NCBI RefSeq assembly: GCF_004362855.1
Contig: NZ_SNXW01000014.1
Span: 1-58,061, forward strand
Source of the DNA: Aquabacterium commune
GTDB lineage: Bacteria > Pseudomonadota > Gammaproteobacteria > Burkholderiales > Burkholderiaceae_C
Reading direction: 5' to 3'
DNA: 58,061 bases
In this document: positions 42,429 to 55,673 of the stretch, piece after piece
How the letters are laid out: each line of letters starts with the position of its first letter
How positions within the stretch are numbered: position 1 is the first letter of the stretch
Notes under the pieces: generated by a model
Databases searched by the model: none
Told to the model about the DNA's origin: nothing
What the model saw: only the letters and a program-made list of their open reading frames with translations
Made by a program: the position numbers and the translations under genes

Positions 42429-43487
42429 TCAATGGGCGTGCCTATGGTGTACGTCTGGAAAATGCATATGACGGTGCGTCAATTTCACATGCTGATGGGG
42501 ATGGGTGTGCGGCTCTTGACCATCCCATTTGAACTCGTGCTCGTGCTGGTGATGCTCGTCGTGACGATGCCCGTGTTCATGGTTTAGCTCCACGTGTTCG
42601 TGCTCATGCGAATGGTGTTCGGTGAGGTGCAACCAGACGCCCAAGACCATCAGCGCAGTTGCCGCCCAGAAGATGCTGCTGGTGGGCTCGCCAAACACGG
42701 CAATTGAAATGGCTGCGCCAACAAACGGTGCCGTAGAGAAATACGCACCGGTGCGTGCCGTCCCCAAACCGCGCAGGGCCAGAACGAACAGCACCAGACT
42801 CAGGCCGTAGCCGAAAAAGCCAATCAGCATGGCTGATGACAACAAACTGGCGGTGGGCCACGCGGCGCCCAGTGCCAAACCCAATGCCGTGTTGACGCTC
42901 CCGGCCACCAGGCCTTTGCTGCCTGCAATGAACAGGGCATCGGACGCCGACACCTTGCGCGTGAGGTTGTTGTCGATGGCCCAAGCCAGACACGCTCCCG
43001 CCAAAGCCAAGGGGCCGATGCCTGTCACTGACGTCTCACCTGTTGGCCAAGCCAGCACGGCACCACCTGCCACGATCAGTGCCATGCCCAGCACGATGCG
43101 GCGATCGGTGTTCTCACGAAACACCATCCACGCCAGCACGGCAGTCAGCACCGATTCCAGGTTCAGAAACAGAGATGCAGTGGCTGCGGTGGTGTGTGCC
43201 AGGCCGACCATCAGCAACAGCGGGCCCAGCACACCACCAAAGGCAATGGCACCCAGCAACCAGGGCCACTCCTGGCGCGGCATGCCAGGTGACTGCCAAC
43301 CTTTGTCGCGCACCAGGCGGACCAGCGTCAAACCCAGGCCGCTGCCCAAATAGAGCAAACCAGCCAGCAAGAAGGGCGATGCGGTGGCAAAGCCCGCGCC
43401 AATGAGCTGCTTGGCAAACGGCGTGCTCGCGCCGAACAGGATGGCGGCGCCCAAGGCAGGCCAGGCCGCACGGTGCAACCCACTCAT
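42429..43487 (-). CDS. DMT/EamA-family exporter with His-rich C-terminal tail
   Basis: A 352-residue protein: ten hydrophobic helices of the drug/metabolite transporter superfamily (two EamA repeats, about 5-285), then a tail of about 65 residues packed with histidines (EHHSHEHEHVELNHEHGHRH, THPHQHVK, HHRHAH). The tail should bind transition metals, and the gene is in the cadR cluster, so export or sensing of Cd/Zn/Co, or of a metal-bound metabolite, is inferred. The start at 43487 gives the normal EamA N-terminus; it overlaps the stop of the methyltransferase gene (ATGA). Confidence 0.75.
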   Translation of the reverse strand: MSGLHRAAWPALGAAILFGASTPFAKQLIGAGFATASPFLLAGLLYLGSGLGLTLVRLVRDKGWQSPGMPRQEWPWLLGAIAFGGVLGPLLLMVGLAHTTAATASLFLNLESVLTAVLAWMVFRENTDRRIVLGMALIVAGGAVLAWPTGETSVTGIGPLALAGACLAWAIDNNLTRKVSASDALFIAGSKGLVAGSVNTALGLALGAAWPTASLLSSAMLIGFFGYGLSLVLFVLALRGLGTARTGAYFSTAPFVGAAISIAVFGEPTSSIFWAATALMVLGVWLHLTEHHSHEHEHVELNHEHGHRHDEHHQHEHEFKWDGQEPHTHPHQHVKLTHRHMHFPDVHHRHAH

Positions 43488-44104
43488 GTAGTGTGCTTTC
43501 GGCACATGCAGTAGATGAACTGCTGCTCGGCCCCAGCGGGGGTGTGGTGCACATGCTCTTCGTGGGCCAGCATGGTGAAGGCCTCGCCGAACTCGGCGTG
43601 CAATTCGTCTGGTGCGTAACGCATGACTGGCAGGCCACTGCACTGTGTCGGGCCTTTGCTCCCAAACGTGGCCATGATGACGTGGCCACCCGGCTTGAGC
43701 GCGCGCAAGACCTGCCTGACATACGCCTCACGGTCTGCCTGCGTCGTCAGAAAGTGGAAAACGGCGCGGTCGTGCCACAGGTCGATGCTGTGGGGCGCAA
43801 AGATCGCACGGGTGATGTCGGCCTCCACCCATGTCACGCGATCGGATCGGGCACCCAGGCGGTGCCGACTTTCTGCTAAGGCTGCGGCGGACAGATCCAG
43901 CACCGTCACATTGGTATAGCCATCGTCCAGCAGGTCATCGACCAGCGTGGAGGCCCCACCACCGACATCGATGATGGCCGCGCCTCGGCCGAGGCCACTT
44001 GCCTTGACCAGCCGCATGGACATGTCGGCGCGCTGCTGAAACCAGCTCACGCTGTCCGGCGCCTTGGTGGAGTAGACCTTTTCCCAGTGATCCTTGTTCT
44101 GCAT
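43484..44104 (-). CDS. Class I SAM-dependent methyltransferase in the cadR cluster
   Basis: A 206-residue methyltransferase: motif I AAIIDVGGGASTLVDDLL, acidic motif VTVLDLSAAAL, motif II EADITRAIFAP, then DRAVFHFLTTQADR and LKPGGHVIMATFG. It resembles small-molecule thiol or metalloid methyltransferases; substrate unknown. CMCRKHTT at the end could bind metal. The start at 44104 (MQNKDHWEKVY) has AAGGAG upstream. It lies between cadR (19-base gap) and the His-tailed exporter (overlap), so it is part of a metal-response operon. Confidence 0.78.
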   Translation of the reverse strand: MQNKDHWEKVYSTKAPDSVSWFQQRADMSMRLVKASGLGRGAAIIDVGGGASTLVDDLLDDGYTNVTVLDLSAAALAESRHRLGARSDRVTWVEADITRAIFAPHSIDLWHDRAVFHFLTTQADREAYVRQVLRALKPGGHVIMATFGSKGPTQCSGLPVMRYAPDELHAEFGEAFTMLAHEEHVHHTPAGAEQQFIYCMCRKHTT

Positions 44105-44123
44105 GCGGCACTCCTTGAGGTGT

Positions 44124-44555
44124 TCAACCCAGATGGGTGTGTCTTTCCGATTTGGCTTCGGTTTCCATGATCGCAAGCCCTTGCAAGATGCCGCAGGACT
44201 GCACGGCTTGCTCGCTTTGACATCGCTGGCGTAAGGTGGTCAATTGAAGCTTGAGGTGGGTGAGTTCCCGGATGCGCTCGTCAACGTGGGCGATGTGTTG
44301 ATCGAAGACCTCGTTCACCGCGCCACACCCTTGCTCCGCTTGGTCTGCCAGACCCAGCAAAGTGCGAATCTCATCGTGGCTCATGTCCAGCGCACGACAG
44401 TTGCGGATGAAGCGAAGGCGCTCGACATGCTCTGGCCCGTACACACGGAAGTTACCGCCCGTGCGCGCGGGCGCAGCCAGCAGGCCTTCCTTCTCGTAGT
44501 AGCGGATGGTCTCGACCGTGCACTGCGCGACCTGGGCCAATTCACCGATTTTCAT
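44124..44555 (-). CDS. cadR: MerR-family Cd/Pb/Zn-responsive regulator CadR
   Basis: A 143-residue MerR-type activator. The winged-helix domain begins MKIGELAQVAQCTVETIRYY. The metal site has C77 in QGCGAV and the cysteines C112 and C121, at or near the positions that bind Cd in Pseudomonas CadR. The C-terminus ends in a short His tail (RHTHLG). It should untwist the elongated promoter at 44574-44604 when metal is bound, switching on cadA, and it is itself read divergently with the methyltransferase and exporter genes. The start at 44555 is used; six extra residues to 44573 would run into the -35 region. Confidence 0.92.
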   Translation of the reverse strand: MKIGELAQVAQCTVETIRYYEKEGLLAAPARTGGNFRVYGPEHVERLRFIRNCRALDMSHDEIRTLLGLADQAEQGCGAVNEVFDQHIAHVDERIRELTHLKLQLTTLRQRCQSEQAVQSCGILQGLAIMETEAKSERHTHLG

Positions 44556-44573
44556 GAGGACTCCAAAAACCAC

Positions 44574-44604
44574 TTGACTCTATAGTAGCTTCAGGTTGTG
44601 TAAT
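44574..44604 (+). promoter_or_regulatory. CadR-controlled cadA promoter with 19-bp spacer
   Basis: TTGACT (-35, 44574-44579) and TGTAAT (-10, 44599-44604) are separated by 19 bases, the over-long spacing typical of MerR-family targets. The spacer contains the imperfect dyad CTATAGTAGCTTCAG, where CadR should bind. The -10 overlaps the first ATG of the cadA frame (44603), so that ATG cannot be the start for this promoter. Confidence 0.75.
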
Positions 44605-44629
44605 GAGCAAAACTTTGATCTCAATGCCC

Positions 44630-46890
44630 ATGTCCACCCATCACGAACACCATTCACACGACGACCACGATCATGGCGATGAACCGGGCTGCGAGAAGCC
44701 CCAGACACCCGTGCGGCCCGCTGCGTCATGCGAGACGGCTTGCTGTGGCCACGATGTGAAGGCCGCACCAGTGGCGTTGGGCCAGTCCGTCGTCATGGGG
44801 GCAAGCACCCAAACCCCCATCCGCATCATGCAGATGGACTGCCCGACGGAAGAAGCCTTGTTGCGCAAGAAACTGGGCGGCATGGTTGGTGTCTCCGGCA
44901 TGGAATTCAACCTGATGCAGCGTGTGCTGACAGTGACGCACGAGCCTCGGGCCCTTGAGTCGGTACTCGATGCGGTCCGCTCTTTGGGTTTCACGCCGGA
45001 AATCGACACGGGCACCGCATCCGATGCGGCCCTCACACCTGAGCCCTCCAAACCCTGGTGGCCGCCACCGCTTCTGAGGCGGTGCACTGGTTCGGTTTGC
45101 CGACATGGCTGGCCGCTTTGCTGGCGGTCACTGCCGTGCTGGCCTGCGGCATCACGACCTACAAAAAGGGTTGGGTGGCCATCCGCAATGGCAACCTGAA
45201 CATCAACGCCTTGATGAGCATTGCCGTCACAGGCGCGCTGGTGCTGGGCCAGTGGCCCGAAGCGGCCATGGTGATGGTGTTGTTCACGGTGGCCGAGCTG
45301 ATCGAGGCCAAGTCGTTGGACCGTGCGCGCAACGCCATTCAGGGCTTGATGCAACTGGCGCCGGAGCGCGCCACCGTCTTGCAGGACGACGGCAACTGGC
45401 AAGAGGTCGAAGCCAAGTCGGTGGCCCTCCGGGCGCGTGTGCGTATCAAGCCGGGTGAGCGCATCGCATTGGACGGCACTATCGTCAGTGGTCGCTCGGC
45501 GATCAACCAGGCCCCAATCACCGGCGAGAGCCTGCCCGTGGACAAGACCGAGGGCGATGCCGTCTTTGCCGGGACCATCAACGAGTCGGGCTCTTTCGAA
45601 TACGTCGTGACGGCGGCTGCGGACGACAGCACCTTGGCGCGCATCATCCATGCGGTGGAAGAAGCGCAAGGGGCGAAGGCGCCGACACAGCGATTCGTCG
45701 ATCAATTCGCACGCGTCTACACGCCCGTGGTATTTGCCATCGCACTGGCCGTGGCCATCCTGCCGCCGCTGTTGATGGGGGGCGCATGGTTTGACTGGGT
45801 TTACAAGGCGCTCGTTCTGCTGGTCATCGCTTGCCCCTGCGCACTGGTGATCTCGACCCCTGTGACCATCGTGAGTGGCCTGGCCGCAGCGGCACGCCAA
45901 GGCATCCTGATCAAGGGTGGAGCCTATCTGGAAGAGGGTCGCAAGCTGGCTTGGCTGGCCCTGGACAAGACAGGCACGATCACCCACGGTAAGCCAGTGC
46001 AGACGGACTTCGCCGCGTTGAATGGCCATGGCGAGGCGGACGTTCGCAGCCTGGCCGCCAGTCTGGCCAGCCGCTCCGACCACCCGGTGTCCCGCGCCTT
46101 GGCCACTGCGGCCCAACAAGACGGCATCGCCTTGCAAAACGTGGATGCGTTTGAGGCGCTGCCTGGACGTGGGTCCAAGGGACTTATCGGCGGCAAGGTC
46201 TACCTTCTGGGCAATCACCGCCTGATCCATGAGCAGGGCCGCTGTTCCGAGGCATTGGAGGTACGTTTAACCTCCCTGGAAGAACAAGGCAAGACGGTCA
46301 TCTTGCTGACAGACGAAGAAAGCGTTCATGGCATGTTTGCCGTGGCCGACACCGTCAAGGACAGCAGCCGTCAGGCCATCGCCGAACTTCACGCGCTGGG
46401 CATCAAGACGGTCATGCTCACGGGCGACAACGCCCACACGGCCGGAGCCATTGCGGCGCAGGTGGGCATCGACGAGGCCCAAGGCGACATGCTGCCCGAG
46501 GACAAGCTCAAGGCCATCGAGGGCAAGATCGAGCAAGGTGGTTCAGTGGGCATGGTGGGCGATGGCATCAACGACGCGCCCGCGCTGGCCCGTGCCGACA
46601 TCGGCTTTGCCATGGGCGCGGCGGGCACAGGCACCGCCATCGAGACGGCCGATGTGGCCCTGATGGACGACGATTTGCGCAAGCTGCCGCGTTTTGTGCG
46701 CCTGTCGCGCCGCACCCATGCGCTGCTGGTTCAGAACATCGTACTGGCCCTTGGCATCAAGGCGGTGTTCCTGGTCCTGACGCTGACGGGCCTGGGCACG
46801 ATGTGGATGGCCGTGTTCGCGGACGTGGGCGCCAGCTTGTTGGTCGTTGGCAATGGCTTGCGGCTGCTGCGTGTCAATTCGTCACGCTGA
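44630..46890 (+). pseudogene. cadA: Cd/Zn/Pb-translocating P1B-type ATPase, frameshifted
   Basis: The product should pump Cd2+, Zn2+ or Pb2+ out of the cytoplasm with ATP. The N-terminal part has a His-rich stretch (STHHEHHSHDDHDHGDE) and a heavy-metal-associated domain with MDCPTEEALL. After EPSKPWW (about 45056) the first frame runs on into nonsense to 45199. The rest of the ATPase continues in another frame from GTG 45058: phosphorylation site DKTGT, ion motif ACPCALV, TGES, TGDN and GDGINDAP are all intact to 46890. Roughly five residues of the first membrane helix are missing at the join. A GTGGCCGC motif at the break would fit slippage between short repeats. A sequencing error cannot be excluded. 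Start: 44630 or 44624. Confidence 0.85.
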
Positions 46891-46932
46891 TCGGGTTCAG
46901 ATTTTGTTTTGTATGCCGATATACTCAGCGCC

Positions 46933-47298
46933 ATGCGTCGATTGATCGCCATTTTCCTGCTGGTCCTACTGCCGTTCCAAGCCGTTTGGGCTGCCATGGA
47001 ACCGTATTGCCTGCATGAAAACGCGCAGAGTCAATCGCATCATTTCGGGCACCACGAGCATCAGCACCACGCGGATACCGACGTCGCCCAACATGATGAC
47101 GACACCAAGAACACCGGCAAGGCATCGGCGATGCTCGATCACGATCACCATTGCTGGTCGGGTGCATCGTTGCTGTCTGCTGCTGTGCCACTGCCTGGGC
47201 CATTGCCTCAGGCTGCCGGGGTAGCCTCGCCGCTGGCGAGTTACGTCTCCTTCGATGCGACCCGCATTGAACGCCCGAATTGGACTGTCTCGCTCTGA
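46933..47298 (+). CDS. czcI: CzcI-like periplasmic His-rich metal-resistance protein
   Basis: A 121-residue protein with a signal peptide (MRRLIAIFLLVLLPFQAVWA) and a mature part full of His (HHFGHHEHQHHADTD, DHDHHCW). It matches the small CzcI proteins that precede czcCBA and modulate its induction or buffer periplasmic metal. A TATACT hexamer at 46920-46925 lies only 7 bases before the ATG, which would give an almost leaderless message. Confidence 0.75.
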   Translation: MRRLIAIFLLVLLPFQAVWAAMEPYCLHENAQSQSHHFGHHEHQHHADTDVAQHDDDTKNTGKASAMLDHDHHCWSGASLLSAAVPLPGPLPQAAGVASPLASYVSFDATRIERPNWTVSL

Positions 47299-47457
47299 GT
47301 CGGCGAGACGGGTTTTTGCACATCCTCTGATGTGATCCTGGCCATGTCAGGCTGGTGGGCCACCACCCGCTTAGAACATGCGCTGTGTGACCAACGCGCT
47401 CAAACTGAGCCCTTGACCTGTTCGCCGAATGTCCCCTGCTGATTTGCGGAGAATTCG

Positions 47458-48699
47458 ATGCGACGATTTGATGTTTCCCGGGCGGCGCGCACGGCTTGTG
47501 CGGCCCTGTGTGTTCCCTTCATGTTTCAAGCAGCTTGGGCTCAAGGCCTGAGTCTGGATGCGGCGCTGGCCACGGCGCTTGCACACCACCCTGATTTGCG
47601 CGCCTCGATGCTGGAGCGCGAGGCCAGCGAAGGCGCCACCCAACAAGCCGGTGCCTGACAAAACCCCGAGTTGTCCACGCTGGTGGAAGACACTCGGCAG
47701 GCCACGCGCACCACCACCATCCAGTTGAACCAGCCCATCGAGTTGGGCGGCAAGCGCTCGGCTCGCATCAGCGCGGCGCGGGCGGCCCAAGGTCAGGCCG
47801 AGCTGGATGTGGCCGCGCGGCGTGCCCAGGTCAGGTCGCAGGTGATGGCGGCGTTTTACGGCGTGGCTGTGGCGCAAGAACGGATAAGGCTGTCCGATGA
47901 GCTGGGTCGCTTGTCTTCTCAAGCGCGTGAGACGGCCTCCAAGCGGGTGCTGGCAGGCAAGGTCTCGCCCGTTGAGGAACTCAAGGCGCAGGTGGCTGAG
48001 GCCCAGGCGCTGTCTGCGAGCACCGTTGCCCACAGCGAGTGGCGTGCTGCGGTGGCCCAACTGCGACAGGCCTTGGGTGATCCAACCGTCAAGTTCGAAC
48101 GTGTCGACGCTGACATCGGGCGGCTGCCCTCCGCTGGACTGTGGGAGCCCCTGGCTCAACGCCTGGAGACCGCCCCGGCCATCGCTCGGGCGCAACAAGA
48201 AATCTCGCGCAGGCAGGCCCTGAGTGATCTGGAGCGGGCACGTCGCACTCCAGATCTGACGGTGACGCTGGGTGCCAAGCGCGACCAGCAGTTGGGCCGC
48301 GATCAGCCCATCTTGGGTGTGAGCCTGGTGCTGCCGCTGTTTGATCGCAATCTGGGCGCCATCCTGGAAGCCAGTCGCCGCGAGGACAAGGCGCGGATCG
48401 AGCTGGAGGCCGTGCGTGCCAGCGTCGAGGCGCAGGCCACCCAGGCCTTGGCACAACTGAGCGCCACGCTGGCGCAGGCTCAGACCCTGCGCGACAAGGT
48501 GCTGCCCGCCGCACGGCAAGCGTTTGCAGCCAGCACCAAAGGCTACGAGTTGGGCAAGTTCGGATTCCTGGACGTGCTGGACGCCCAACGCACCCTCTTC
48601 GAAGCAGAAACACAGGCGCTGAGCGCCGCCGCCCAGGCCTATCAGGCCGACGCCCGCTTGCTTGAGCTGCTGGGCGAGCCCACCCCGACGAAAGACTGA
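47458..48699 (+). pseudogene. czcC: CzcC outer-membrane channel of the Czc efflux system, interrupted by TGA
   Basis: TolC-like outer-membrane component of the Co/Zn/Cd RND pump. The first 66 residues include a signal peptide (ending AAWAQG) and the start of the repeat (LDAALATALAHHPDLRASML). Codon 67 (47656-47658) is TGA. The same frame then continues without shift (QNPELSTLVEDTRQATR) to a complete C-terminus (FLDVLDAQRTLFEAE, LLELLGE) at 48699. A single C-to-T or G-to-A change (CGA or TGG to TGA) explains it. No start with a signal peptide exists after the stop, so the channel should be missing. The start has GCGGAGAATTCG upstream. A sequencing error is possible. Confidence 0.85.
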
Positions 48700-48702
48700 C
48701 CC

Positions 48703-53525
<4,823 letters not shown>

Positions 53526-53535
53526 GGAGTTGATC

Positions 53536-53904
53536 ATGACGAGACGCTTGCTTGCGATGACATTGATTTTTTCGAGCCTGCTGAGTTCGTGCGCAGCCTT
53601 CAGGTATGAGCCGTATGGCTATCAGGAGGGATGGCGTAGAGCACAAGTTCTTGAGATCGGGCTAGCCAAAACGGCGATGGAGTACGCCAACAAGGACTGT
53701 CGTGCCGAACTGGGAAACGATGCGCCCTACGCACGTTACGCCGTGACTTCCTATAGCTATGGCTCTAGCCAAAAGTTACGGACTAAACGGGTAGTCGCCG
53801 TACCCAATGATTTGCAGTTGAAGGTTGGAGAGTGGATATACATCAACATCACCGATTGCAAGAAGCCCCTTAAACGGGTTGATTCAAGGGAAAGGTTGCC
53901 GTGA
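53536..53904 (+). CDS. Small lipoprotein downstream of czcA
   Basis: A 122-residue product with a lipobox signal (RRLLAMTLIFSSLLSSC). The mature part has two further cysteines (NKDCRAE, ITDCKK) and no recognised domain. AAGGAG with 7-base spacing precedes the ATG at 53536, only 10 bases after czcA, so it belongs to the czc transcript. Possibly an outer-membrane accessory of the efflux system; this is inference from position. Confidence 0.65.
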   Translation: MTRRLLAMTLIFSSLLSSCAAFRYEPYGYQEGWRRAQVLEIGLAKTAMEYANKDCRAELGNDAPYARYAVTSYSYGSSQKLRTKRVVAVPNDLQLKVGEWIYINITDCKKPLKRVDSRERLP

Positions 53905-53999
53905 ATTTCATGCCCGGTTAGGAGCGAAATACTTGCACTCGTACGGCCACCGTTCTCCATCCTGCTTTAGATGCAAGTGGTGTGTAGGAAAATGACGGC

Positions 54000-54332
54000 A
54001 TGGACCTGTTCAAAACCTTCTTGATTTTCGCTGTCACGGCCGTCGCGGAAATCGTGGGGTGCTACCTACCTTACCTGTGGCTTCAACAAGGGCGCTCAGC
54101 TTGGCTCTTGGTGCCCGCAGCGGCCAGCTTGGCACTGTTTGCGTGGTTGCTGTCGCTGCACCCAAGTGCCGCCGGTCGCGTCTATGCCGCATATGGTGGG
54201 GTGTACATCGGCGTGGCAGTGGTGTGGCTGATGCTTGTGGACAAGGTCCAGCCTACAGCGACAGACTGGATAGGGGTGTCCGTTAGCTTGTGCGGCATGG
54301 CCATCATCATGTTTGGGCCTAGAGCGGCCTGA
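54000..54332 (+). CDS. YnfA family (UPF0060) small membrane protein
   Basis: A 110-residue protein with four transmembrane helices and the family signatures [13 protein letters not shown] and [15 protein letters not shown], ending MFGPRAA. YnfA proteins are small-multidrug-resistance-like and are often found in metal-resistance islands; substrate here is unknown. About 95 bases after the lipoprotein gene. Confidence 0.88.
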   Translation: MDLFKTFLIFAVTAVAEIVGCYLPYLWLQQGRSAWLLVPAAASLALFAWLLSLHPSAAGRVYAAYGGVYIGVAVVWLMLVDKVQPTATDWIGVSVSLCGMAIIMFGPRAA

Positions 54333-54481
54333 TCATCGCGCTAAGTCTGCGTGGGTGAACTCGTGCCAAGCCGCTCCCCGCTTTTGGGTTGGACAGCCGT
54401 GGGCATTGATGAATGGGAGATCCCTGTCCAAGAATGAATGTCCCAGATCGCCGCAAAACCGACGTCCTGCCCGATGCCTGT

Positions 54482-54955
54482 CTATGCACGAAAAAGCTTG
54501 TTGTACTCGAACGGCCGGATCACCTTCGCGGTGATCTTGGCCGAAGCTGGATGCAGGGGATTGATCAGGGCAGCCAATTCCTCGGGCACGATCACCGACG
54601 GCACCAGCAAGATGGGCGATCTCATGGATGCCAGCCAGGTCGATCCGACCTGGACACTGGCACCCCCAGCAGGGATGGCTGACCAGGTTGCGGGCAGAGA
54701 TGCAAGTGCCACCACTTCATGCATGGCCCACACGTCGTCTGGCACATTGATTTCGACCAAAAACCGATTGAGAGGCAAACCAGCATCGTCGATGTGCGCG
54801 GCGGTCTCCAGCACCGCAATGGCGATGGTCGGCGCACTGTAGATGACGGCTTGCTTGTCGTCATTCCAGCGGCCTGGTGAGGCCGCAGCCCCGCCGCCGC
54901 TGAGGTCATGTGCGGCGTATTTGCGCGTCTCGGCCGCGATGCGCCACAACTTCAC
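54482..54955 (-). CDS. RES-domain toxin (NAD+ phosphorylase family)
   Basis: A 157-residue RES-domain protein of the ParT/MbcT/Res family, which degrade or modify NAD+ or use it to modify targets and stop growth. Conserved residues are R29 (GRWN), Y39, E50 (VLETAAH) and S120 (VPSVIVPEE). It begins with GTG at 54955, overlapping the TGA of the antitoxin gene by four bases (GTGA), the usual coupling for this toxin class. Confidence 0.88.
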   Translation of the reverse strand: MKLWRIAAETRKYAAHDLSGGGAAASPGRWNDDKQAVIYSAPTIAIAVLETAAHIDDAGLPLNRFLVEINVPDDVWAMHEVVALASLPATWSAIPAGGASVQVGSTWLASMRSPILLVPSVIVPEELAALINPLHPASAKITAKVIRPFEYNKLFRA

Positions 54956-55590
54956 AGGTAGGCACCGCTGTGGATGGCGCCCAGCAACTGGGCCACGATT
55001 TCCACCCCGGTTGGGGTATCCAGATAGTCAGCAGGTTTGCGCCCGCCCAGTGCGGGTTGGGGGCGCTCGATCCATTGGCCCAGCCACTTTACGGTGTCAA
55101 AGTCCTTAGCATCGGCAGCCGTGCTGTCTTCAACGATGTCCTGGGCGATGCCCAGCAGCTTGATCATGCCAATGGCGGCCAGACCAGCCCTGCCATCAAC
55201 CACGGCGCCTGCAGCAGATTTGCGTGCAGCCGTCGCCGGGGGGATGCGCAACATGGCAAACACCCGTGACGACGGTAACTCCATGCGCTTGGACAGGTCT
55301 GTGATGAACGTGCCTGCCACCCCCTGACGCTCCATCTCCACCATCTGCACGGGCGTGGCCTCATGCACCTGCTTGAGGTAGGCGTCCACGCCCTGGCTGC
55401 GCTTGTAGCCCAGCACAACAACGCCACCAGTAGCAGCCCCAGCAGTGGATGGTTTCACTGGTTGAAATTGCCCGGCAGGCTTGCGGGCGCGGCTGGTGAC
55501 GCTCACACCCGCAGTAGCAGAAACAGCCTTGGCGGTCTTGCCAGATGAGCGTTTGCCTGCAGAGATAGGTTTGATCGCAGCGGTTGCCAT
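54952..55590 (-). CDS. Xre/MbcA/ParS-family antitoxin (DUF2384-like C-terminus)
   Basis: A 212-residue antitoxin to the RES toxin. The central Xre-like helical domain (about 80-145; GTFITDLSKRMELPSSRVFAML) is followed by the MbcA/ParS toxin-binding region (VKWLGQWIERPQPALGGR, then LDTPTGVEIVAQLLGAIHSG). It has an extra basic, Ala/Lys/Ser-rich N-terminal extension of about 60 residues that short family members lack. Likely represses its own operon through the TCAATTGA boxes upstream. Confidence 0.85.
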   Translation of the reverse strand: MATAAIKPISAGKRSSGKTAKAVSATAGVSVTSRARKPAGQFQPVKPSTAGAATGGVVVLGYKRSQGVDAYLKQVHEATPVQMVEMERQGVAGTFITDLSKRMELPSSRVFAMLRIPPATAARKSAAGAVVDGRAGLAAIGMIKLLGIAQDIVEDSTAADAKDFDTVKWLGQWIERPQPALGGRKPADYLDTPTGVEIVAQLLGAIHSGAYL

Positions 55591-55612
55591 GATGTTCTTT
55601 CAGTGCTTTCAA

Positions 55613-55642
55613 TCAATTGAGATGAAGTTTAGTCTCAATTGA
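55613..55642 (-). promoter_or_regulatory. Inverted repeat with two TCAATTGA boxes, antitoxin operator candidate
   Basis: TCAATTGAGA (55613-55622) and TCTCAATTGA (55633-55642) are perfect inverted copies with a 10-base spacer. The two internal palindromes TCAATTGA start 22 bases apart, about two helical turns, so two antitoxin dimers could bind one face of the DNA. It lies 22 bases upstream of the antitoxin start. Confidence 0.65.
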
Positions 55643-55673
55643 GGAAAGACACCAGAGGCACGCCCAGGCCAAG

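Noticed and set aside
47656..47658. Selenocysteine or programmed read-through at the czcC TGA
   Set aside because: CzcC proteins have no selenocysteine, and no SECIS-like hairpin is evident after the codon; a point mutation or error is simpler.
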